Positions 1 through 7,920 of a stretch of 64,000 bases of DNA are shown here, one piece after another. The translations under genes were made by a program, and so were the position numbers. The stretch spans positions 62,001 through 126,000 of the forward strand of contig JAAVTG010000528.1 in assembly GCA_011947345.1 (NCBI GenBank). The letters are read 5' to 3'. The notes beneath the pieces are model-generated. The model saw nothing but the letters and a program-made list of their open reading frames with translations, was not told the origin of the DNA and did not search any database. Each line of letters starts with the position of its first letter. Position 1 is the stretch's first letter. Origin of the DNA: Phytophthora quininea (Eukaryota > Oomycota > Peronosporomycetes > Peronosporales > Peronosporaceae).

Positions 1-185
1 TCCCATCGTTGCCCTCGAGAGCTCATGTACGTCTGCCGGTCTTCTGGGGTGGCGGGGTCTACCCACACTTTGATGCCAGACTTGGTCGGAAAAGTGCTTC
101 CTGTAATCGTGCTGTTCTTTGTCGTAGCTGACGCGGCTGTCGGCATTATTGCCAGAGCCCACAGAACCCATCGTCGGAGCTGCAT
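1..185 (-). CDS. KRE6/SKN1-like GH16 protein, N-terminal part (copy 0)
   Basis: The reverse strand opens with an ATG at 185 and reads without a stop to the window edge, giving 61 residues. The first 20 or so form a signal peptide (MQLRRWVLWALAIMPTAASA). Then come an N-glycosylation site (NST) and the segment TFPTKSGIKVWVDPATPEDR, which is almost identical to the start of the complete copies at 4563 and 7921. It is therefore the 5' end of another copy of the family, running off the left edge, divergent from the gene at 783. The catalytic domain lies outside the window, so integrity cannot be judged. It was missed as an ORF only because it has no stop codon here. Confidence 0.9.
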   Translation of the reverse strand, partial: MQLRRWVLWALAIMPTAASATTKNSTITGSTFPTKSGIKVWVDPATPEDRQTYMSSRGQRW

Positions 186-782
186 CGGAGCCCGATGACC
201 GAACTTGATCGGCGCGGGAATTTGCCAAATGACGGAAAGCACTCGCGCAATGCTGAAAACTTCACTTCTGATGACGTTCTAAGATTCTATGAAAAGGAAT
301 GCAGTGAGCATGTTGCGGTTAAGGGGATCAGAACGCGGAGAGGATCTCTTCGGGTGTTTTGACCTTCATGGAGCAAAGTTTCGGCCACAAGACCAGCGTT
401 TAGTGTGGAATGACGCTCGGTATAGTGAATTAATCTTTCCCGGCACTGTGGTTGTCTTTCGTGGAGGGTGAGCTAGTCTGTCCATCGATTGTTGAGGCCG
501 ACACTTTCGACCTTGTGGGTAGCATAGCGTCTTGCGCTTGTGTATGTTTGAGTGATGACACACCGAAACCGCGACGATTGTAAACACTGCCCGCTGAAAA
601 TGCTCGACATAAGCTTCTCCAGCATGAGCTTTGAAATCCTACTTGTCGCTCCATAGACGTCGTCGAGTTCCCTAGGTGAACATCTGGTGGAATGCCAACT
701 TGACTTTGTCAAGTCTTGCCATTTCCATGGAAGAGCAGTACCATTTATAGCTAAGGGGCACAACAGTTGAAGTGGTCTTGCA
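186..782. other. Intergenic, shared 5' region of two divergent genes
   Basis: This 0.6-kb stretch separates the divergent starts of GH16 copy 0 and the IQ-motif gene. The small ORFs in it lack support. An unseen first exon of the IQ gene could lie here, because that gene has no good upstream ATG in frame. No repeat or RNA gene was recognised. Confidence 0.5.
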
Positions 783-1925
783 TTGCGCGATGGCGCCGCC
801 CCGTTGCCGCTGCTGAGTCTGTCAAGGCTTCCTGCTCCATCTTCGCTGTCTTTCAGCCACCGAGACAGCTCGCCGCCTCGTGGACGCACGCTACTTCCGC
901 ACTTTTCCAACTCGAATGCCAGCTCTGCGTCCATCCCAACGAGTCGACCGCAACACCCCGAGGACTTCACCAAGACGCCACTGGAGAAGTCTATCGACGA
1001 TCTCTGCAACGTCAAGGAGCGAATTCGAGCGAGTTTCGACCGGATGAATCAGACTCACGACCTGTTTGACCAGGAGCTGGCGGAGACCTCGCGGTTTGTG
1101 AGCGGCTTGGAGATTGAGCAGAGGAGGCTCGCGGAGCTCTGCGCTGGTCTTCTGGACTTCAGTGCGAGGCAGATCCAGCGCTGCTTTCGCGGCCATCTCG
1201 GACGTCGGCTGCTCCGTCAGATCCTGGTGGTCAAAGCGGTGCTCCGCATCCAGCGAGGTTTCCGAGAGTTCCATCAACGGCGAGAAGAGACGCGGAAGCG
1301 GTCGCGGGTGCTGTTCCGGAAGGTCGTGCGAGGCCTCCGCGGTGTCCACGGCCGACACGAGCTCACTCACGCTGAAATACTTACTAAAGTGGGGCACAAC
1401 GTACAGGTGGAGGCTCAGTGGCGTAAGGCCATGGGCGTAGAGGACAATGAGAACGACCTGATCACCGCCTTGTACCGGAAGAAGTACGTGCGTCGACGAC
1501 TGGGGGCCATGTTCCGCCACTTGTACTGGTTGCACTCGGTGGCGACATACTGGAAGACGCTCGTGCCACAAACTCCTCCACCGGAGGCAGAACTAGCCAC
1601 CAAAGATGTAGACGACTCAATAGACAATGGCGAGAACGAGTCTGACGGTCTTGACTCGGGCGACGTCATTTCCGACAGTCAACAGACCATTGTGATCGTC
1701 GCTCCGCGAAAGCCAGCAGCAACGAAGAAACCAGACAACCGACTCAGTCGAGACCAGCAACGACACCGACAGAGGATGTACACGCAGCGTGTACAGGAAG
1801 AGAAGGCAAAACGAGACGCAGCGCATAATGCGGGGCTCGGTCGACAAGCGGAGCCACAGCCCAAGAAGCGCGAGAGAGACGCTCGTGTCCAACGCGCGGC
1901 AACGAAATGGAAACTCGCTCGCTAG
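783..1925 (+). CDS. IQ-motif protein, probable calmodulin/EF-hand ligand binding
   Basis: The open frame codes for up to 380 residues. Two adjacent IQ-like motifs lie at about residues 128-146 (IQRCFRGHLGRR) and 152-173 (VLRIQRGFREFHQRR). IQ motifs bind calmodulin or calmodulin-like light chains. A helical stretch (60-125) precedes them and a long Lys/Arg/Gln-rich charged tail (320-380) follows. No motor, kinase or other catalytic domain is visible. The start is unsettled: the frame opens at a TTG after a stop at 768, and its first ATG is at 1044, which would give 293 residues. The sequence between looks coding, so a spliced upstream exon is likely. The 3' end is 70 bp from the mariner insertion. 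Confidence 0.7.
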   Translation: MRDGAAPLPLLSLSRLPAPSSLSFSHRDSSPPRGRTLLPHFSNSNASSASIPTSRPQHPEDFTKTPLEKSIDDLCNVKERIRASFDRMNQTHDLFDQELAETSRFVSGLEIEQRRLAELCAGLLDFSARQIQRCFRGHLGRRLLRQILVVKAVLRIQRGFREFHQRREETRKRSRVLFRKVVRGLRGVHGRHELTHAEILTKVGHNVQVEAQWRKAMGVEDNENDLITALYRKKYVRRRLGAMFRHLYWLHSVATYWKTLVPQTPPPEAELATKDVDDSIDNGENESDGLDSGDVISDSQQTIVIVAPRKPAATKKPDNRLSRDQQRHRQRMYTQRVQEEKAKRDAAHNAGLGRQAEPQPKKRERDARVQRAATKWKLAR

Positions 1926-1995
1926 CAGGAAACCACAGTAAAAGAGTCTTCCGAACGGTAGATCGAGGTGAAGCAATACTATGGACTCGGTTGTA

Positions 1996-2025
1996 CTACC
2001 TCTGTGCGGAAATTGATGAGCATTT
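1996..2025 (+). repeat. Left terminal inverted repeat of the mariner-like element
   Basis: It reads CTACCTCTGTGCGGAAATTG and continues GATGAGCATTT-like to 2025. It matches the reverse complement of 3654-3683 at 28 of 30 positions and is preceded by TA. Confidence 0.9.
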
Positions 2026-2184
2026 TAAAAAATTGCGCAGCGCTCCGCCTTTTTTTTGGGGAGTTATAAGCTTTACAGAGGTGCTAGCATTTGCGTGTGA
2101 GCTGCACACAAATCTAAACATCCGTGGGCGTACATGCTCCGCCACGTTAGAAGTACTAGTAGTAAAACGTATCAAACTCGGACG

Positions 2185-3543
2185 TCATTGACGTCTCACG
2201 AGCTGTTGCTTCAACTGTTGTAGTCCCGGGTAAGTCAGTAGGAGTTGTCCATGCAAAAGGGAGAGCGCCGCAGCTGCCTCCTGTGCTTTGGCAAGCGTTA
2301 ATCCGTCGCAAGACAGTGAAACAGGCAGATCACCAGCGCGTATCAGCTTATCCTTGTGCAAATGTCCAAGACGATAGTTTTTGCGGCCTTCGTGCTTCAG
2401 TATCTGCTTCAATACGTGCTGCAGAGTAAGGAAGGTCTTGTTTAGCGAGACAGCCGTCGATTCTTTGAACGAAAGCACCAACTCCTTGATAAGCTCATCT
2501 GGTGTTCGTGGTATCGTCTTGGACTGCAGAGACTGAATGCTGGCAAAGAAGCCCAAATCAAGGCAGTTCAGATCAGGGCTTTGAGCGGGCTGGTTTATAA
2601 GCGTGATCGTCCAGCCGTCAGAGCACCTTGCCGCCGCTACCTCGGAATCGTTCTCCAGGACATGAGGGCGCGCGTTGTCCTGCTGGATTTTTATCGTGAG
2701 GTATTTCTGCTCTTGTGGCCACTTGGCCTTGATGGCTGGGATGACGTCGTTAACCAGCATCTGACGAGATATCTCGCGTGTTATCGACACTGGACGCGTC
2801 TCTTCAACACCAGCCGGTCGATTGACACTCCTTCGCTGCGTAATGTACGTCTCCACAACTGGCCAAATGCCGACTATGCCGTCCCAACTGCCACGTGGAC
2901 GCGCGACTGCACAGAGAAACATCACTTTAGTAATGTAGCGCTTGCTTTGAACAGCCTGGACTGGAGGTTCTTCCATTGGGTATCCATCTTTCCCCGTGAG
3001 CACGTACACGCGCTGCACGACCTTCTTCACGTAAAACCACTTCTCATCAATGTGGACCACGTCGCACATTGCATCAAACTTGTAGGTTCCGTCTAGCTGA
3101 GGTGTCACACGATCCATGCAGAACTTAAGTCGCTCTAATCTATGCGAAGGCGTGAGCAGTGGACGAGTTTGTCTCAGCGCACGGCGTAAGTAGCCCTCCT
3201 TGATCAGCTGTTGCACGAGGTAGGAGCTCACACCAGACCCCTGTTGTACAGCGCTGGTTCTCACAGTCATTTACTGGCACTTCGGCGAGGCGCTTGCAGA
3301 GCGCCAAACGGTTTTTCTTCTTTCGCCCCCGAGCGTGCTTTCTCGACTTGACTACTGTAGCTACTCGCTCACCCATAGACCTGATACCCTGCTCACAAAT
3401 ACGAGAAACAGCGCAGCGGTTTAGATTAAAGTAGGCGGCGGTCTGTCCGATATCGCCGTGCCTAAGCACCCTCCGTTGCTACGAAGGAGCAGCATCTCCC
3501 ACACTGCTTGGCGCTCTTCATCAGTGGCTTTCGATCTGCTCAT
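2185..3543 (-). pseudogene. Mariner-like transposase (DD39D), two frameshifts
   Basis: Three overlapping minus-strand frames together give about 450 residues, the usual size for plant-type mariner transposases. The N-terminal piece starts at the ATG at 3543 (MSRSKATDEERQ). The second carries the helix-turn-helix DNA-binding region (TAAYFNLNRCAVSRI) and a basic segment. The third carries the catalytic core. The visible acidic residues are the D of VVHIDEKWF, the D of QQDNARPH and the D of NCLDLGFF, with 39 residues between the last two. The block SPDLNCLDLGFFASIQSLQ is diagnostic of the plant DD39D branch. The frame changes near 3470 and near 3265, in opposite senses, so no full-length protein is made from this copy. 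Confidence 0.88.
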
Positions 3544-3653
3544 TGCCGCTCCTCTTTGAAAATGAAGGGGAGAGGTCCAGCGGGAAGATTGGGCGGGAGA
3601 TTCGAAATTCAAAACTGAGGGTATTGATTTTGAACAGGATGTGATTTGATTGG

Positions 3654-3683
3654 AAATGCTCATCATTTTCCGCACGGAGGTAG
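3654..3683 (+). repeat. Right terminal inverted repeat of the mariner-like element
   Basis: It ends CGCACGGAGGTAG and is followed by TA at 3684-3685. It is the inverted partner of 1996-2025. Confidence 0.9.
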
Positions 3684-3743
3684 TAGTATCAACTACACTC
3701 ACGACAGTCACGACAGGATCTGTAGTCAGATGTGCTACAAGTA

Positions 3744-3898
3744 CAGTGGTGCACCCTGTTTTCGGCAGGGTGGACCCGAATATAACTTACGTTACGTCAT
3801 TTAACAATGCTGTTCATGGACCTTCAAATGCATTAATATACAATATAGACTATGTGAGAGCATATGTGTAGCCATGCCGAAAACGGGGTGCACCACTG
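3744..3898. mobile_element. Small Tc1/mariner-type MITE
   Basis: A 155-bp non-coding element with 24-bp inverted ends at 3744-3767 and 3875-3898. Both begin CAGTGGTGCACC and end GTTTTCGGCA, with one mismatch between arms. TA dinucleotides flank it (3742-3743 and 3899-3900). The ends differ from those of the neighbouring mariner-like element, so it must be moved by another transposase. It lies only 58 bp beyond that element. Confidence 0.85.
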
Positions 3899-3900
3899 TA

Positions 3901-4562
3901 CTAGTTTACGTCTCCGCATCGATTGTGCACATCCATATCGGCGCTTTGGGCTTGAGCCATTCTTACACATGTAATCACTTGTGGTCTCCCCGTCGAACGG
4001 CAAGCAGATCGCGATCGGTTGGCTGCCCGTACAATAAACGCAACTCTCGGAAAGACAGACGGGAACTGCTCAGAGTCCGGCTGTCCCCACCAAATCGCTG
4101 ACTTGCACCGCAAACGAAAGTCGGCAATAACATTTCTGTCGAAGGTGGTAAGGGAGAAATCGTGAGCATTTATCGTCGTGTACTTCACAGGCTCACTTCG
4201 GAGACATTGTCGGCAGTAGCTGAGGAGCATCTACAGGTGTCCGGTGTCCGCATGGTGTTGCCATCGTCTGTCCCACGGATTTCATAGCGATGGGAAGCCG
4301 CCGTACAGTCCACTAACGGACGTTGCCATGTCGTTTTGAGATGTGCTTCAACCCGGATCGAATGGAGCGCAGAAACCCGTCCTGGATTACTGAGCATTGC
4401 AGTGTGTTGCAAGCAGGTCGTGCGAACAGAGTCCAGCGGTTTACGGCGAGATGAACCGCAGCGCGGCTTTTATTACGGGGGACTGCCGCCCTGGTCGAAA
4501 GTCATCGGAAACCTGGTCGTCACTTGGCAAATTCCCGCCTCAAGCTCACGACTTTCGCCTCC
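3901..4562. other. Intergenic, upstream of GH16 copy 1
   Basis: No supported gene. A 17-bp string with a GATCGCGATC palindrome at 4003-4019 recurs upstream of copy 2 at 7562-7578. It could be a shared promoter element, but two occurrences are thin evidence. Confidence 0.4.
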
Positions 4563-6881
4563 ATGGCTTTCCAACGTGCAATGTGGTCAGCTGCACTCGT
4601 TTGGACGGCCATGGCGATCGTTGTCGCTTCAAAGAACAGTACGACGTCGTTCACCACTTATCCGACCAAGTCGGGCATTGGAATTTGGGTGGACCCTGCG
4701 ACCCCTGATGATCGACAAACGTACATGAGCTCTCGAGGGCAACGGTGGGACCTTGTCATGAGTGACGAGTTCAACACGCCCAACCGAAGCTTCCGACCCG
4801 GTGACGACCACATCTGGACCTCTCTCGAAAAGCCTGACGGTGTCAACGGTGCCATGGAGCTGTACTCGCACAATATGACCTCGACCAAGTGCGACGACGA
4901 CGGCACGTGCTACTTTTACATCAAGGCGGTGGACGAGTTGAACGTCATCCACGTCTACAACATGTACACGCACCCGCCAGGATACGTCGATGCCTACTTC
5001 TTCTATCGCGCGGCGATGGTGCAGTCCTGGAACAAGTTTTGCTACCAAGGAGGCATGCTCGAGGTGCGCGTTCAGCTCCCCGGAGCTGTTTCGGAGGCGT
5101 CCGGCAATCCGGACTTGGCGCTCGGTCCGAATGGAAGAGTCAAGACGGGCAAGTACTACCCGACGTGGCCCGGCATTTGGATGATGGGAAATCTCGGACG
5201 CGCCATCTTCTCGGCCTCGACGAACCGCATGTGGCCATTCTCCTACGACGCCTGCGAGCCGGACGCGTTCGACCCCAGCAACCAGCGGATCAGCGCTTGC
5301 GACGACAACCCAGGCTACGGTCTCAACCCGAACCAGGGCCGTGGCGCTCCTGAAATCGACGTCCTTGAAGGTAGTGCGAGCTTGATCTCGTCGTCGCTGC
5401 AAATTGGTCCGGGTATGCCCGACGACTATCGGATGTTCGGGGTGAACTTCACGACTGGTGACTACTACGGCTGCTTCTACACGGGTAGCTGCCAGACGCT
5501 CGGCGCGAACTACATCCAAGTGCCGACAGCGTACTACGCCAAACGTGGCCACAAGTCCTGGTACCAAGGTCTCCGCTATGCTGCCAACAACAACTGCGCG
5601 CCGGACGCCGATTCCAAGCAAGACTATTCGAAGGTGGCGGCATCGGTGAAGGCGGGTATTACCGAAAACACGTGCTCGCTCGAGACGTGCCCGGCTTCAA
5701 GCGATGTTAACGGCGATTTGGACGCCATCGACGGTGTTGGGGATAGTCACTGGGGGATCAATTCGAACGGCACCTGCTACCCGCTCATCAACTCGTACAC
5801 CGGAGCCTACTTGTGCGACCCCGACAACACCAACTCCAAGTGCGCCATGCCTCGCAACGCGACGTCGACCCCGAAATCCAACGCCATGAGCTCGTTCAAC
5901 TACCAAATGGACGCCATCTCGGCGAATTGGCCTGTTCACTTGGCTGCGTACACGGACTACGTCACGTACCAGCTCGAGTGGGTGACCGGCAAGAACGGCT
6001 ACGCGCGATGGATGCTCAACGGCAACCCGCTGTTCGAAGTGCCGTCCGCCTCCATCTCGGATGTCCCGCAGAATGCCAAGAAGACGAACCCCACTAAGAT
6101 CATGTTGGAGGAACCGATGTACCTCATTTTCAACGTGGCGCTGTCGAGTTCGTGGGGTGCGACGCCGCCGAACGCTGGTAAGGAATGCCGCGGAAATGGC
6201 GCCGACCCGGTCGTCAACAAGATCTGTGACTCGTTCCCGTTGTATATGAAGATCGACCACATTCGACTGTACCAGGACCTGAGCGATCATCTCGACGCCG
6301 ACAACTACATGCAAGTTGGTTGCGACCCAAAGAGCCACCCGACCAAGAAATGGATCGACGCCCACATTGACGAGTACCAGGACGACGACAACCACCACAA
6401 GGAGGTTGCTGGCAAGGCCTTCTGTACGACGAACGATGACTGCACGATTGGCGGGAATCTGGGCAAGACGCTGCTGAAGACGGGCAAGTGTGTGAAGAAT
6501 CGCTGCCAGTGCACATACTCGTCGTCGTGGGGCGGTCCGAGATGCACGACCGCAATCTCGGGAACTTCCGCTGCTACGAGCAGCGAGAGCTCTCTTTCCA
6601 CAAACTCCTATGGACCTCCGATGAGTCTTTCTATCGCCATTGCTAGTGTGGCGATTTTCCTGTCGTTCGCTTCTGTGATATGGTCGATCATGAGAGAGAA
6701 CAGGAGGGCCGCGATGGCGAAGAAGAACGTGAAATCCGCCGCCGATTGGGCGCTGTACAACAACAACAGCGAAGACGCTCAGCTCGGCCGAATGAAACAC
6801 CCAACCGACAGGAATTCGTACGGTCAGGCCAACGAGCTTCACCACCGCCCGAGAGATAACTACAGCCAGAATTTTGTTTGA
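4563..6881 (+). CDS. KRE6/SKN1-like GH16 beta-glucan protein (copy 1)
   Basis: A single 772-residue frame. The ATG at 4563 was chosen over an upstream TTG because it starts a clear signal peptide (residues 1-23). The mature protein has a GH16 fold of the KRE6/SKN1 type. The catalytic signature GAPEIDVLEG places E264, D266 and E269 in the ExDxxE motif of GH16 enzymes. A Cys-rich EGF-like stretch follows (CxxNDDCTIGG to CQCTYSSSWGGPRC), then a Ser/Thr linker, one membrane helix at about 687-709 and a roughly 60-residue cytoplasmic tail ending NYSQNFV. Many NxT/S sites are present. In yeast this family is needed for beta-1,6-glucan; here it probably hydrolyses or transfers glucan at the cell surface. 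The exact reaction is unproven. Confidence 0.93.
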   Translation: MAFQRAMWSAALVWTAMAIVVASKNSTTSFTTYPTKSGIGIWVDPATPDDRQTYMSSRGQRWDLVMSDEFNTPNRSFRPGDDHIWTSLEKPDGVNGAMELYSHNMTSTKCDDDGTCYFYIKAVDELNVIHVYNMYTHPPGYVDAYFFYRAAMVQSWNKFCYQGGMLEVRVQLPGAVSEASGNPDLALGPNGRVKTGKYYPTWPGIWMMGNLGRAIFSASTNRMWPFSYDACEPDAFDPSNQRISACDDNPGYGLNPNQGRGAPEIDVLEGSASLISSSLQIGPGMPDDYRMFGVNFTTGDYYGCFYTGSCQTLGANYIQVPTAYYAKRGHKSWYQGLRYAANNNCAPDADSKQDYSKVAASVKAGITENTCSLETCPASSDVNGDLDAIDGVGDSHWGINSNGTCYPLINSYTGAYLCDPDNTNSKCAMPRNATSTPKSNAMSSFNYQMDAISANWPVHLAAYTDYVTYQLEWVTGKNGYARWMLNGNPLFEVPSASISDVPQNAKKTNPTKIMLEEPMYLIFNVALSSSWGATPPNAGKECRGNGADPVVNKICDSFPLYMKIDHIRLYQDLSDHLDADNYMQVGCDPKSHPTKKWIDAHIDEYQDDDNHHKEVAGKAFCTTNDDCTIGGNLGKTLLKTGKCVKNRCQCTYSSSWGGPRCTTAISGTSAATSSESSLSTNSYGPPMSLSIAIASVAIFLSFASVIWSIMRENRRAAMAKKNVKSAADWALYNNNSEDAQLGRMKHPTDRNSYGQANELHHRPRDNYSQNFV

Positions 6882-7262
6882 AATGATAAGAAATTTAATT
6901 ATCTTGAGCTGACCGAATCCAAGCGAGATGTTTGCGGCCTTCTAAGAGCGTGCAAACCCGCAAAGGGTTTCATTCGACTTGTAATCGTTCTCCCTACACT
7001 TTCAGCCGCGACCTCGGCCTAATAGCTTCTTCGCTGAAGAAATTGACGGCGCGAATCCGACATCGGAGCGAAGATATTGATTCTCTGACTCAGCGCAACA
7101 CCACAACCAAAAATGATACTGGTACGATTGCAGTGGAGGATCGAGCTCTCAGTTCAAAGACTTTGATGAGTATTGTCTGGAGCGAGTACTCGGCAGTCAA
7201 AGAAGCTCTACTGTAGTTGACGATCTTCGAGACAGCGAAAGCGCGGGCAGGAGGCCCGCCCG

Positions 7263-7283
7263 CAATGCTACAATGTAGCATTG
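7263..7283. repeat. Perfect short hairpin
   Basis: CAATGCTAC and GTAGCATTG are perfect inverted 9-mers around an AAT loop. No T-run follows, and eukaryotic genes rarely use such terminators, so its role is unknown. Confidence 0.5.
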
Positions 7284-7495
7284 TAGCCTTCATGTATAGT
7301 ACAATGTATTTGGGTCCAGCCGCCAGAAATGCCGGATGCGTACATGTATCGCGATTTGCATCGCCAGGTTGCAGTGGCAATTTCCCACACACAAATGGGA
7401 AGCGCAGCAGTGAGGCAAGCCATGACGGGTGGGAATGTATCAAAGCACTATTCGTAGACCTCCCCACAAGTGTCGCCACTCCAGAGGAATGCAGG

Positions 7496-7518
7496 GTCGA
7501 GTCGAGTCGAGTCGAGTC
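7496..7518. repeat. GTCGA microsatellite
   Basis: Four and a half tandem copies of the pentamer GTCGA. Confidence 0.85.
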
Positions 7519-7920
7519 TTGTCGTGCAGCTAGCCGGTGGCAAAGTCGGATTGGTTCTGGCAGCAGATCGCGATCGGTAATCATGCCTTTCGTGTGGATT
7601 TGACGCCTGGCGGGCAGTGTTTACCACAAAGCCGGACTTTTCCTCATTACGAACGCTTCGGCTGTTCCACCCAAGCCATCTGTCCAAGACTCCAGCGATG
7701 GGGAAAGGAGGAAGCGCTAGGACCGCGCCGAATATGACGGCCTGTGTCATTCTGTTGGGCTTGTCGTCGTGCGCCCGCTTCAACTCTGGCACGACGATTG
7801 GGTTTATGTTTGCCCCCTCCTTGGCTCAGCGCCACTGAAGTTTTTCAGTCGTCCCCGTCGCACTGTCCAAAGCGCCATCATCACTCGTAAAAACTCCCCC
7901 AGAGTACGCACCTCGTGGCC

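Larger units (their letters stand above)
1996..3683 (-). mobile_element. Complete mariner-like element, plant DD39D type
   Basis: The 1688-bp element has 30-bp terminal inverted repeats that differ at two positions and is flanked on both sides by TA (1994-1995 and 3684-3685), the target duplication of Tc1/mariner elements. The ends begin CTACCTCYGTGCGGAAA, which resembles the Stowaway/plant mariner terminus CTCCCTCCGT. A broken transposase gene fills most of the interior on the minus strand. Intact ends with a frameshifted gene suggest a copy that could be moved in trans but cannot move itself. Confidence 0.92.
6882..7920. other. Intergenic between GH16 copies 1 and 2
   Basis: One kilobase with no convincing gene. 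It contains a perfect 9-bp inverted repeat (7263-7283), a GTCGA pentamer run (7496-7518) and the 17-bp string also found before copy 1 (7562-7578). Confidence 0.5.

Noticed and set aside
2581..3096. Plus-strand frame of 171 residues inside the mariner element
   Set aside because: Antisense to the conserved transposase core.
4629..6845. Long minus-strand frames (330 and 382 residues) under GH16 copy 1, and similar ones under copies 2, 4 and 5
   Set aside because: They are antisense shadows of a codon-biased gene. They recur at the same place in each copy, have no domains and Val/Arg-rich composition.
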